DNA of 45,557 nucleotides, taken from contig JAIXOO010000242.1 of assembly GCA_027486765.1 (NCBI GenBank), forward strand, positions 1 through 45,557, written 5' to 3'. Source of the stretch: Saprospiraceae bacterium (GTDB lineage Bacteria; Bacteroidota; Bacteroidia; Chitinophagales; Saprospiraceae). The position numbers were made by a program, and so were the translations under genes. Shown here piece by piece: positions 25,852-33,910 of this stretch (positions are counted from its first letter, which is position 1; the number at the start of each line of letters is the position of its first letter). The notes under the pieces were generated by a model. The model saw only the letters and a program-made list of their open reading frames with translations, did no database searches and was not told the DNA's origin.

Positions 25852-26652
25852 ATGAGACTCACACTTGTCGTCCTCCTCCTGGCCTTGAGCCAACTCTGCC
25901 TGGCTCAGCCTCAATTCAAAGGCAAATGGAAACCGATCTTCAATGGCAAAAACCTGAAAGGTTGGGATGTGAAAATTCGGGGTTATGCCCTCAACGAAAA
26001 TTTCGGCAATACCTTCCGGGTGGTAGACGGGAAAATGCAAGTGAATTATGAAGCGTATACTGACTTCAAAGAACAGTTTGGACATATTTTTTACAAAAAA
26101 CCGTATAGCTACTACATCGTAGCGGCGGAATACCGCTTCATCGGCCAACAAGCACCCAAAGGGCCGGATTGGGCCTTTCGCAACAGCGGCATCATGGTGC
26201 ACGGCCAACCTGCTGCAACCATGGGCAAGGATCAGGATTTTCCCATCTCCATCGAGGTACAACTCCTGGGACAAGACGTAAACATCAAGGCTCCACGCAC
26301 CACCGCGAACCTTTGTACACCTGGTACACATGTAGAGATGAACGGCAAATTGTTTACCCCGCATTGCACCAATTCCAAATCCAAAACCTATTACGGCGAC
26401 GAATGGGTACGGGTAGAGGTGATGGTACTGGGTGATTCCATCATCAAACACATCGTCAACGGCGATACTGTATTGACGTATCAAAAACCGCAAATTGGCG
26501 GCGGTACAGTCAGCGGTTTTGATCCTGCCGTCAAAAAAGATGGCCAAATGCTCACTTCGGGATCCATTTCCCTCCAAAGTGAAAGCCACCCCGTGGAATT
26601 CAGAAAGGTTGAGGTGATGGATTTGGAGAAGTATTACCGGAGAAAGAAATGA
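25852..26652 (+). CDS. Secreted DUF1080 (3-keto-disaccharide hydrolase-like) protein
   Basis: The ATG at 25852 gives a compact signal peptide (LVVLLLALSQLCLAQ) and 266 residues; in-frame ATGs at 25828 and 25846 are alternatives. The mature part has the DUF1080 opening WKPIFNGKNLKGWDVK, then a concanavalin-like beta sandwich with FRNSGIMVHGQ, FPISIEVQLLG and the closing GSISLQSESHPVEFRKVEV. Some DUF1080 proteins hydrolyse 3-keto-glycosides, while others are structural, so enzymatic activity is inferred. It is co-directional with xseA, but a heptad-repeat island separates them and starts at its stop codon. Confidence 0.85.
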   Translation: MRLTLVVLLLALSQLCLAQPQFKGKWKPIFNGKNLKGWDVKIRGYALNENFGNTFRVVDGKMQVNYEAYTDFKEQFGHIFYKKPYSYYIVAAEYRFIGQQAPKGPDWAFRNSGIMVHGQPAATMGKDQDFPISIEVQLLGQDVNIKAPRTTANLCTPGTHVEMNGKLFTPHCTNSKSKTYYGDEWVRVEVMVLGDSIIKHIVNGDTVLTYQKPQIGGGTVSGFDPAVKKDGQMLTSGSISLQSESHPVEFRKVEVMDLEKYYRRKK

Positions 26653-26778
26653 AAAATGAAAAATGAAAAATGAAAAACGGTTACGCCATTTGGATTCCAC
26701 CATTTGGTATATTTTTTTCATTTTTCATTTTTCATTTTTCATTTTTCATTTTTCATTTTTCATTTTTCATTTTTTTCC
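26646..26778. repeat. Heptad island (GAAAAAT / ATTTTTC) in front of xseA
   Basis: The left tract, about 26646-26677, has three to four copies of AAATGAA-type heptads overlapping the DUF1080 stop. The right tract 26711-26777 has eight CA dinucleotides spaced mostly 7 apart in T-runs (period ATTTTTC). The tracts are inverted relative to each other around 26679-26710. The right tract ends directly at the xseA ATG. Confidence 0.9.
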
Positions 26779-28008
26779 ATGCAACCCATTTCACTTTTCG
26801 AACTCCAATCCTTCCTGCGTCAAGTTGTTGCACTGAACTTTCCAGATGCGCTATGGGTGCGATGTGAAATCGCGCAACTGAGTCAGTCGCGGGGGCATGT
26901 GTACCTTGAACTGGTGGAAAAAGCCGAAAATGAAAATGAACCGACTGCTCAAGCTTCGGCGGTCATCTGGCAAAGTGCGCAGCGGCGCTTACAAAGTAAA
27001 TTGGGTGCCGCCAATTGGAAAGCGCTCCTGCAAGTAGGTGCTGAGCTATTGCTCCGGGTAAAAGTGGAACACCACGAGCGCTACGGCCTCAAACTAATGG
27101 TGGACGACATCGATCCCAGTTACACCCTGGGCAAACTGGAACAACGCCGTCGCCAACTATACGAACAACTAAAGGCGCAAGGACTCCTGGGCAAAAACGG
27201 GGAATTGCCCCTACGCCCGGTTTTGCAGCGCATCGCCGTGATCAGCTCCGAAACGGCGGCGGGCTACCAGGATTTTTTGCAACACCTGGGTGAAAATGCC
27301 TACGGCTATTCGTTTAAATCCAGTTTGTTTTCAGCCGCGATGCAAGGTGCCTTGGTGGAAGCGGAGGTATTGAAACAACTGCGGGCCATTCAGCGTCGGG
27401 TGGCTAGTTTTGATGCGGTGGTACTCATTCGGGGCGGTGGTGCCAAACTGGACCTGGCGGGTTTTGATAGTTTGGCCTTGTGCGAAGCAATTGCCAATTT
27501 TCCCCTGCCCATTTTGACCGGAATTGGCCACGATGTGGACGAAACATTGGTGGATTTGGTGGCGCATACCGCTTTAAAAACACCCACGGCGGTCGCTGAT
27601 TATTTGCTGCAACACAACCTGCATTTCGAAAGCCAATTAATGGAGTTGAGCCAGTTCCTGCGGTATCAGGCGGCGGAAAGTTTCCATGCCGCCGAGTTGC
27701 AGCTCAATACATGTATCCAATCTTTACAAACTATTCCTGAACTGCTTTTGGCTCGGCAGCAGGATAAGTTGCAGCGCATTGCGGCGGAGTTGCCCCTCAT
27801 TGCACGATACCAACAGCGCGAGCAAATGCAAAAAATTGAACAATTGGAGCAAATTTGCCAATTGTTGAGCATTGAGGGGACCTTGCAGCGGGGTTTTGCA
27901 CTGGTGTCAAAAAATGGCAGGCCTGTTGCTTCTGCCCAAGAAATCCTGGCGGGTGAAAAATTAGAAATTGAATTTAAAGATGGAGTAGTTAAGAGTGAGG
28001 CGAAGTAG
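26779..28008 (+). CDS. xseA: Exodeoxyribonuclease VII large subunit
   Basis: This is the catalytic subunit of ExoVII, a single-strand exonuclease. The start at 26779 (MQPISLFELQSFLRQVV) matches the family. An upstream in-frame start at 26704 would only add residues encoded by the ATTTTTC tract, so it is rejected. The N-terminal OB fold includes RGHVYLELVEK. The catalytic region has RIAVISSETAAGYQDF, VLIRGGGAKLDLAGFDS and TGIGHDVDETLVDLVAH. A coiled-coil section and a short beta tail follow. It is 409 residues, close to the usual length. The small subunit gene is not adjacent but lies 820 bp away, beyond an inverted gene. Confidence 0.95.
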   Translation: MQPISLFELQSFLRQVVALNFPDALWVRCEIAQLSQSRGHVYLELVEKAENENEPTAQASAVIWQSAQRRLQSKLGAANWKALLQVGAELLLRVKVEHHERYGLKLMVDDIDPSYTLGKLEQRRRQLYEQLKAQGLLGKNGELPLRPVLQRIAVISSETAAGYQDFLQHLGENAYGYSFKSSLFSAAMQGALVEAEVLKQLRAIQRRVASFDAVVLIRGGGAKLDLAGFDSLALCEAIANFPLPILTGIGHDVDETLVDLVAHTALKTPTAVADYLLQHNLHFESQLMELSQFLRYQAAESFHAAELQLNTCIQSLQTIPELLLARQQDKLQRIAAELPLIARYQQREQMQKIEQLEQICQLLSIEGTLQRGFALVSKNGRPVASAQEILAGEKLEIEFKDGVVKSEAK

Positions 28009-28011
28009 ATT

Positions 28012-28770
28012 CTATGGTTTGACGATAAACCAGGGAATACCCCAGCGCCCTTCAAAAAACAACACCCGAGCCGTCTCCCCTTTTTCCAATTGCTGATATA
28101 CTACTTTGTCCACAGGCACTTCTTCAACACTTGTCCGCGGCCCCCAGGGTGCCAAGGTGAAATAATAAGAAGAGGTTTTGCCCGTGCTCATTTCTTTTTC
28201 CAGAATTTGAGCATAAAATCCAGCTGCATTGGATTGATCCAAAGCACAGTTGCTGCACAATAAAGCCCCATAACTGTATGCCACAGTGATACAAACAATG
28301 ACCAAAGTGGTGAAAATACGCTTACCCTTTCGCCAATCAAATTCCTTATTGCCTAAAAATAGCACCCCTGATAGTATCGCGCTCATCAGCAGGACCAGCC
28401 ACCATACTTTTCCATGATCATAAATGTTTAAATCCAATAAGGCTCTTAAAGCTAAAGCCATTGAAGGAATAAAAAATGCCCAAAAAAGGGAGGGGTAAGG
28501 GCTGTTCTTTTGATCTTCCATTCGAATCAACCCATTGAATACCTTCAATAGCACCAATGCGGCAATTGGACACAAAATAGAAGCAACAATAGCTACCGCA
28601 TAGGGCTCCGGCCAAAAAAATGACCAGACGGCAACGATGCCTGCGACCCAATTCATAATAGTAGCACTTCTTTTTGCTTTTTTAAATTGGGCCCGCCTTT
28701 CGGAAACAGAATACCCAAAATTGTTATCCTTGAAAATGAGCTGAAAACTTTCAGCAGCTTTATTTTTCAT
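28012..28770 (-). CDS. Hypothetical multi-pass membrane protein
   Basis: This is a 252-residue protein with about five hydrophobic spans between residues 37 and 175 (for example AVAIVASILCPIAALVLLKV and ILSGVLFLG) and a C-terminal soluble region of about 75 residues. No signal peptide or known motif is seen. The C-terminal part contains LLCSNC and ends WGIPWFIVKP. It is inserted, in opposite orientation, between xseA and xseB, with only 3 bp after xseA. I do not recognise the family. Confidence 0.6.
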   Translation of the reverse strand: MKNKAAESFQLIFKDNNFGYSVSERRAQFKKAKRSATIMNWVAGIVAVWSFFWPEPYAVAIVASILCPIAALVLLKVFNGLIRMEDQKNSPYPSLFWAFFIPSMALALRALLDLNIYDHGKVWWLVLLMSAILSGVLFLGNKEFDWRKGKRIFTTLVIVCITVAYSYGALLCSNCALDQSNAAGFYAQILEKEMSTGKTSSYYFTLAPWGPRTSVEEVPVDKVVYQQLEKGETARVLFFEGRWGIPWFIVKP

Positions 28771-28815
28771 TTAAAATATTTTTCACACAATTTCGACCCA
28801 CAATTTAAGGGATAT

Positions 28816-28823
28816 TATCTTTG
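28816..28823 (+). promoter_or_regulatory. -7 element TATCTTTG, nearly leaderless promoter of xseB operon
   Basis: This is an exact TAnnTTTG match ending 6 bases before the xseB ATG. With usual Bacteroidota spacing, transcription would start at or next to the start codon, giving a leaderless or near-leaderless mRNA. Confidence 0.6.
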
Positions 28824-28829
28824 CTCGCT

Positions 28830-29012
28830 ATGGAAACGACTTACGAAAGCGCTCTGGAAGAACTTCAACAAATCACGCAGCATTTGCAGGAGGGCAAAAT
28901 TGGCATTGACGAGTTGGCCGTGCAGTTGCAACGTGCGGCTGAACTGATTCGTTTTTGCCGCGAAAAGCTGCGCAGCGTGGAAAAAGACATTGAAGGGCTA
29001 TTTGAAGAATAA
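28830..29012 (+). CDS. xseB: Exodeoxyribonuclease VII small subunit
   Basis: This is a 60-residue protein with the typical XseB helical-hairpin composition: METTYESALEELQQITQHLQ, then LAVQLQRAAELIRFCREKL. It partners XseA, which is encoded about 820 bp upstream on the same strand. The ATG at 28830 is preferred over the in-frame TTG at 28821. It heads a tight operon, with folK starting 4 bp after its stop. Confidence 0.9.
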   Translation: METTYESALEELQQITQHLQEGKIGIDELAVQLQRAAELIRFCREKLRSVEKDIEGLFEE

Positions 29013-29016
29013 GCAC

Positions 29017-29496
29017 ATGGAAAGGGTTTATCTGGCTACAGGCAGCAACATTGGCGACAAATCGGCCCATCTGGCTAAGGCATTGGAACTCATCGAAGGC
29101 TACGTTGGCGACATCGTACAAGTCTCTGGGGTATACCGTACTGCCGCCTGGGGCCTTGAAGACCAACCCGAGTTTTTGAACCAGGCGATGGCTGTAGACT
29201 GTAATTTGGAACCAGACACCTTGCTGTTGGCTGTGATGGACATCGAACGCCAAATGGGGCGGGAGCGCCGCATCCGCTGGGGGGAACGGTTAATCGACAT
29301 CGACATTTTGTTCTATGGAAATCTGATCTCCCAATCACAACGTCTGACGATACCCCATCCTTTTATTCAGGACCGCAATTTTGTGCTGCAACCGCTACTC
29401 GAAATCGCGCCGGATTTTTGCCACCCCGTTTTACAAAAAAGCATTCGTGAACTGGCGGCTGCCTGCCCCGATCCCCTGAAAGTGGAGCGGATTTGA
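29017..29496 (+). CDS. folK: 2-amino-4-hydroxy-6-hydroxymethyldihydropteridine pyrophosphokinase
   Basis: This enzyme transfers pyrophosphate from ATP to the pterin intermediate of folate synthesis. It is 159 residues from the ATG at 29017; the upstream in-frame codon at 28990 is TTG. Diagnostic segments are VYLATGSNIGDKSAHL at the start, VYRTAAWGLEDQPEFLNQ, the metal and ATP region ERRIRWGERLIDIDILFYG, and LTIPHPFIQDRNFVLQPL. The length and motif order match complete HPPK. It lies in the xseB-folK-dNK-murB operon. No folP or folB is in the window. Confidence 0.95.
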   Translation: MERVYLATGSNIGDKSAHLAKALELIEGYVGDIVQVSGVYRTAAWGLEDQPEFLNQAMAVDCNLEPDTLLLAVMDIERQMGRERRIRWGERLIDIDILFYGNLISQSQRLTIPHPFIQDRNFVLQPLLEIAPDFCHPVLQKSIRELAAACPDPLKVERI

Positions 29497-29507
29497 ACGA
29501 CCTGATT

Positions 29508-30155
29508 ATGAACGACGATACTTTCCCATACCAGTTCATCGCCATCGAGGGCAACATCGGCGCTGGCAAAACAACTTTGTCCAATCAACTGGCCGCAGAA
29601 TACGGCTGTCGCCTGATTCTGGAACAGTTTACCGACAATCCCTTTTTGCCGCTCTTTTACGATAATCCCGAACGTTACGCCTTTCCGGTTGAGCTGTTTT
29701 TTATGACCGAAAGGCACAAACAGCTCCAGGAAGAATTGTCTCAAACCCACCTCTTTCAACAGTCCATCATCGCCGATTATTTTTTCATCAAAACTTTACT
29801 TTTTGCCAAAAACAACCTCAAAGAAGAAGAATACCGTTTGTTTCAGCGCTTGTTCAATGTATTGAATTCAACCTTTCCCCGGCCCGATTTGTTGGTTTAC
29901 CTACATCGCCCGGTGGAACGATTGATGTACCAAATCCGCAAACGGGGCCGCGCCTTTGAGCAAGACATCAGCGATGCCTATCTGGAACAAATCCAAGCCG
30001 CCTACCTGGAGTTTTTCCGTACCGAAAGTTCTATTCCCATTCTGATCATCGAATTGGAAGACCTCGATTTTGCCAACGAAGCAACTGCTTATCAACAAGT
30101 CAAAAACCTGATTTTTCAGGATTACTCCTCTGGTGTGCACCGAAAAAAAGCATAA
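29508..30155 (+). CDS. Deoxynucleoside kinase (dGK/dCK/dAK family)
   Basis: This enzyme phosphorylates deoxynucleosides for nucleotide salvage. It is 215 residues from the ATG at 29508; the in-frame codon at 29493 is TTG. The P-loop is IEGNIGAGKTTLSNQ, followed by EQFTDNPFLPLFYDNP and the PVELFFMTERHKQL segment of this kinase family. The sequence ADYFFIKTLLFA stands in the region that carries the DRS/D-Y-F motif, and the arginine-rich lid is in IRKRGRAFEQDI. Which base is preferred cannot be read from sequence. It sits between folK and murB with 11 and 3 bp gaps. Confidence 0.9.
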   Translation: MNDDTFPYQFIAIEGNIGAGKTTLSNQLAAEYGCRLILEQFTDNPFLPLFYDNPERYAFPVELFFMTERHKQLQEELSQTHLFQQSIIADYFFIKTLLFAKNNLKEEEYRLFQRLFNVLNSTFPRPDLLVYLHRPVERLMYQIRKRGRAFEQDISDAYLEQIQAAYLEFFRTESSIPILIIELEDLDFANEATAYQQVKNLIFQDYSSGVHRKKA

Positions 30156-30158
30156 AAC

Positions 30159-31154
30159 ATGACCTCATTAAAAACCTACAATACTTTTGGAGTAGATGCC
30201 CTGGCACCCGAGTTACTCGTAATCGAATCAGCCGAGCAACTCTTGGAACTATTGAGTGCACGTGCCAAAAGACCTTACCTCATTCTTGGTGGGGGCAGCA
30301 ACGTGTTGTTTCGCCAAAGCCCTGGCGGGGCAGTACTGCTCAACCGCATTAAAGGTATGGAGCTTGTGGAGGAAACTGAAGAGGAGGTGATGATTGGCGT
30401 CGGGGGTGGTGAAAATTGGCACGAATTGGTGTTGTGGACACTAGAGCACAATTGGGGTGGCCTGGAAAACCTTTCCCTGATCCCGGGCACCGTGGGTGCT
30501 GCGCCCATTCAAAACATTGGTGCTTACGGCGTTGAATTGAAAGATACTTTTGTGGGTTTGGAAGCTATCGAGTTAAGAAGCGGTGAGGAGTTGGTTTTTT
30601 CAGCGGAAGATTGTGCCTTTGGCTACCGCGATAGTTACTTCAAAAGGGCGGGTAAGGGCAAATATTTCATCACCCGGGTGTATTTGACCTTGCAAAAACG
30701 GCCAGTGGTCAATGTTTCCTATGGGGCAATCAAGGAGGTATTACAAGCTGCCAATATTGACCATCCTACCATTCAGGATGTCAGTAAAGCGGTGGTGAAA
30801 ATCCGCAATTCCAAGTTGCCTGATCCAGCGTTCATTGGCAATGCGGGAAGTTTTTTCAAAAACCCGGAACTGGAGGCTGAACAGTTTGATCGCTTGCAAG
30901 CTGAATATCCCCAAATTCCTCATTTTACTGCTCCGGAAGGCCGGGTGAAAGTGCCCGCTGGCTGGCTCATTGAACAGTGCGGCTGGAAAGGGCAACGCAG
31001 AGGCAATGCTTGCTGTTATGAAAAACAGGCGTTGGTGTTGGTCAATTTGGGTGGAGCCACAGGTGCAGAAATTTGGGCACTGGCGCAAGAAATTCTGAAA
31101 ACGGTTAAAGAAAAATTTGGGGTGAAGTTGGAGGTAGAGGTCAACGTGATTTGA
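30159..31154 (+). CDS. murB: UDP-N-acetylenolpyruvoylglucosamine reductase
   Basis: This flavoenzyme reduces the enolpyruvyl group to lactyl, making UDP-MurNAc for peptidoglycan. It is 331 residues and E. coli-like in length. FAD-binding motifs are LGGGSNVLF and SLIPGTVGAAPIQNIGAYG. The catalytic region includes FGYRDSYFK, and the catalytic serine is in GNAGSFFKNP. The end has LVNLGGATGAEI. It is the last gene of the xseB operon, and its stop directly abuts the convergent stop of the asparaginase-domain gene, with no space for a separate terminator. Confidence 0.97.
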   Translation: MTSLKTYNTFGVDALAPELLVIESAEQLLELLSARAKRPYLILGGGSNVLFRQSPGGAVLLNRIKGMELVEETEEEVMIGVGGGENWHELVLWTLEHNWGGLENLSLIPGTVGAAPIQNIGAYGVELKDTFVGLEAIELRSGEELVFSAEDCAFGYRDSYFKRAGKGKYFITRVYLTLQKRPVVNVSYGAIKEVLQAANIDHPTIQDVSKAVVKIRNSKLPDPAFIGNAGSFFKNPELEAEQFDRLQAEYPQIPHFTAPEGRVKVPAGWLIEQCGWKGQRRGNACCYEKQALVLVNLGGATGAEIWALAQEILKTVKEKFGVKLEVEVNVI

Positions 31155-31652
31155 TTATTCCGGGTGAATCGTCTCAAAATTACCCGTCTTGCGGTTTTTC
31201 CGCACATTGTCCCAATGGAAGTACCGGCCATTCATCACTACGTAAATTCCTGGCGGCAGCATCTGTACAAAAGCCAATGCACTTCCCATGTTGAAAAAAC
31301 CATCTGAAGAGGTACCAAAAGCGTAGGGGATCATGGCCCCGGTAAGTACAATGGTTTTGTTGTCAAGCTGGGCATTGGCCAGGTAAGTCGCCGTTTCGAC
31401 GATGGTATCGGTGCCGTGGGTGATCAAAATCCGCTGGTGGGCATTGCGCTGGCAATTGTGGGCGATGATGGAGCGATCCGCATCGGTCATTTGCAAGCTG
31501 TCGATCATCATCAAGGTTTTGACGTCCACATCGAGGGTGCAGCGCCCGGTGACCAACATTTTAGGCAGGTGGGTATCCTGAAAATACAATTCACCTTTGA
31601 TGTAATTGTATTCTTTATCGAAGGTGCCGCCGGTGACGAAGATTTGGATCAT
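31155..31652 (-). CDS. Short asparaginase-domain protein
   Basis: This is a 165-residue cytoplasmic protein corresponding to the N-terminal domain of type I/II L-asparaginases. The first catalytic Thr motif is in VTGGTFDKEYN. The second motif, with Thr and Asp, is in ILITHGTDTIVETA, and the third conserved loop is VLTGAMIPY. Full asparaginases have about 330 residues with a second domain that is absent here, so activity is uncertain, although free-standing proteins of this size exist. Translation starts four bases after a 35 bp inverted-repeat arm, and the promoter lies inside the loop of that repeat. Confidence 0.75.
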   Translation of the reverse strand: MIQIFVTGGTFDKEYNYIKGELYFQDTHLPKMLVTGRCTLDVDVKTLMMIDSLQMTDADRSIIAHNCQRNAHQRILITHGTDTIVETATYLANAQLDNKTIVLTGAMIPYAFGTSSDGFFNMGSALAFVQMLPPGIYVVMNGRYFHWDNVRKNRKTGNFETIHPE

Positions 31653-31656
31653 GGTT

Positions 31657-31808
31657 GGATTTCGGATTTCGTGATTTCGGATTTCGGTTGCTGTTTAGCC
31701 AGAGCTGCCGTTTCCGGCACAAAGTTGGTGTTTCAGGTTTGGAATACCCAAGATATTTTACAAAAATATTGCTGCAACCGAAATCCGAAATCACGAAATC
31801 CGAAATCC
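31657..31808. repeat. GGATTTC inverted repeat bracketing a promoter
   Basis: Arms 31657-31691 and 31774-31808 are perfect 35 bp reverse complements built of near-repeats GGATTTC/GTGATTTC. The 82-base interval between them contains a minus-strand TAnnTTTG box. One arm lies just 5' of the asparaginase-domain ATG; the other touches the stop end of the M16 gene. Confidence 0.95.
31761..31768 (-). promoter_or_regulatory. -7 element (TATTTTTG on minus) inside the inverted repeat
   Basis: CAAAAATA on the plus strand is an exact minus-strand TAnnTTTG. Transcription would begin near 31755 and run through one full repeat arm before the start codon at 31652. Confidence 0.5.
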
Positions 31809-31810
31809 GC

Positions 31811-33883
31811 TTATTCTACCTTAAACTTAGCATCGTCCAGGCCTTTATTCCATTCGATGGATTTGACCTTGAACTCCAAGGGGAAAGGCAATACCCCGGC
31901 AATGACTACTTTGCGTGGTGCAAAAATGCCGTTTTGTTCTTGATAATCAGCAAATTCAGTGGTTTGAGTGCCTGCTTCGCTGACTTCAACGTTTTTGACC
32001 ATGTAACCCGTTTTGACATCAAAAAAAGTGGTCTCTTTGTTGCCTTGGGGGTCTTCGATGACCACTTTGTGGGCTTCATTGCCATTCACGGCTTCGGTGC
32101 CTTTGTAGCTGAGTTTATACCCCAATTTTGCGTAGTGCAATTCGGGGAAAATTAAGGCATCGCCCGCCGCTTTTTTGAGCTCTTTTTCATCCATCGCGGC
32201 AGATTGGCCCTGCTGGGTTACTTTGCCACTTTTGCCATCAAAAACCTGCGATTGTACCTCATTGCCCATAGCGGTTACACTAACTTTGACTTTACCCGGG
32301 TCCTTTTTCAAGGACACCATTTCCAGGGTCATGCCTTGCACACTGGCTTCCATACTCATGGACTCATCCTTGATGGCCATCAATTTTTCCTTGCCCCCAA
32401 TGGCTTGGATGTATTTATCGATGACTTGCTCGGCACTCATCCCCCCAACGGCAGGAGCCGCAGGTGCTTTAACTGGATTGCCATCTGTATCGAAATAATT
32501 GACCGTGCCGAAGGCTTTCAACTTATCCACCACATCATCCTGGCTACCAACTACTACGATGTGGGCATTCTCTGGCTGAAGGTACTTTTGCGCTGCTGCC
32601 TGAATTTGCTCCGCAGTAATTTTACTGAGGCGTTCCAGGTAAGTGTTGTAATAATCCTTAGGTAGGCCATACCGTGCCGTATTGAGGGCATAATTGGCAA
32701 TGGTTTGGGGTCTTTCCAAACGCATGGCAAAGGTGCCCGCCATCACAGCTTTTACCCGACTTAGTTCTTCTGGTTTCACCAATGTCTCGCGCATCTTTTT
32801 GAACTCTTGCATGAATTCCACGATGGCACTGTCGGTAACCGCATTGCGGAAGCTACCTGAAGCGGTGAAATAACCGACTTCTGTATCTGGACTCACATTG
32901 GAATAAGCTCCGTAAGTATACCCTTTGTCTTCACGCAGGTTTTGGTACAAACGACTATTGGCATCGCCACCAAACAACGTATTCATTACAATCACCGCCA
33001 AATAATCAGGCTGACTTGGCTTGAGTTGGATCGGGTAGGTAATGTCGATAACGGACTGAACGGAGCCATCGCGGTTGACAAAATCGACCTGCGTTTGTTT
33101 GGGTGCTGTGGGTGCTGCGAAAGGGGTTTTTGCCACTGTTCCTTTTTGCCATTTGCCGAAGTATTGGGTGGCTTTGGCCAGTGCTTGTGCCGGGGTGATA
33201 TCGCCCACCACAATCAGGTAGGAGATATTCGGCTTAAAGTAGGTGGCGTAATATTTGCGGCACTGCTCCAGTGTGATTTTACCTACAGTGGCCTCGGTGC
33301 TCAACTCGCCATAAGGGTGATTTTTGCCGTACCGCACCACATTGGCTACGTTGCCAGCGATGGCCTCTGGTTCGTCTTTGGCAGATGCCAGTGCAGACAA
33401 GGTTTGTTTTTTTAGCTTGTCAAACTCCTCTGCTGGAAACGTAGGATTGAACAACATGTCGCTCATCAGGCCGAGCACCTTGTCCTGGTGTTTGGTCAAA
33501 CCTGAACCGAACAAACCCGTTGCGCTGGAACTGATGTTGGCACCGATAAAATCGATGGCTTCGTCCAGTTGGGCTTTGGTTTTGGTTTTGGTGCCGTTAC
33601 TCAAGAGTGAGCCAGCCATTTCACCTACTCCTGCAAACTCACCTTCGAGGTTGAGTGGCGCATCGATGAAGAGCTGGAAGGATACCTTAGGCAGTCGATG
33701 GTTTTCCACCACAATGACTTTGAGCCCGTTTGGCAGTACGTTTTGTACGTAATTGCCCAATTGAATTTTGGGAGCAGGAAGGGCGGCTGGCGCCTTCTTG
33801 CGGAAATCTTCCTGTGCTTTCAGGCTCAGGCTCAGCCCTAAACCCAATAAAAAGCAGATGCCGTAAATGATGTATTTTTTCAT
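31811..33883 (-). CDS. M16 peptidase homologue, probably inactive, with C-terminal LolA-like domain
   Basis: This is 690 residues from the ATG at 33883; the in-frame codon at 33910 is TTG. A signal peptide ends SLSLKAQ. The first 460 residues are an M16 (insulinase/processing-peptidase) fold, but the place of the HxxEH zinc motif reads GVGEMAGSLLSNG, so the zinc site is lost. Such subunits pair with an active partner. After an Ala/Pro linker near residue 475, a domain of about 210 residues (GGKEKLMAI, FFDVKTGYMVKNVEV, KSIEWNKGLDDAKFKV) resembles outer-membrane lipoprotein-sorting proteins. It lies directly downstream of the active M16 gene. Confidence 0.85.
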   Translation of the reverse strand: MKKYIIYGICFLLGLGLSLSLKAQEDFRKKAPAALPAPKIQLGNYVQNVLPNGLKVIVVENHRLPKVSFQLFIDAPLNLEGEFAGVGEMAGSLLSNGTKTKTKAQLDEAIDFIGANISSSATGLFGSGLTKHQDKVLGLMSDMLFNPTFPAEEFDKLKKQTLSALASAKDEPEAIAGNVANVVRYGKNHPYGELSTEATVGKITLEQCRKYYATYFKPNISYLIVVGDITPAQALAKATQYFGKWQKGTVAKTPFAAPTAPKQTQVDFVNRDGSVQSVIDITYPIQLKPSQPDYLAVIVMNTLFGGDANSRLYQNLREDKGYTYGAYSNVSPDTEVGYFTASGSFRNAVTDSAIVEFMQEFKKMRETLVKPEELSRVKAVMAGTFAMRLERPQTIANYALNTARYGLPKDYYNTYLERLSKITAEQIQAAAQKYLQPENAHIVVVGSQDDVVDKLKAFGTVNYFDTDGNPVKAPAAPAVGGMSAEQVIDKYIQAIGGKEKLMAIKDESMSMEASVQGMTLEMVSLKKDPGKVKVSVTAMGNEVQSQVFDGKSGKVTQQGQSAAMDEKELKKAAGDALIFPELHYAKLGYKLSYKGTEAVNGNEAHKVVIEDPQGNKETTFFDVKTGYMVKNVEVSEAGTQTTEFADYQEQNGIFAPRKVVIAGVLPFPLEFKVKSIEWNKGLDDAKFKVE

Positions 33884-33910
33884 GTTTTGACAGTTCTTCG
33901 GGTTAGTCAA

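Noticed and set aside
26704..26778. N-terminal extension of XseA with a FHFSFFIF-type repeat that resembles a hydrophobic leader
   Set aside because: It is only the translation of the ATTTTTC tract; the ExoVII family begins at the ATG at 26779.
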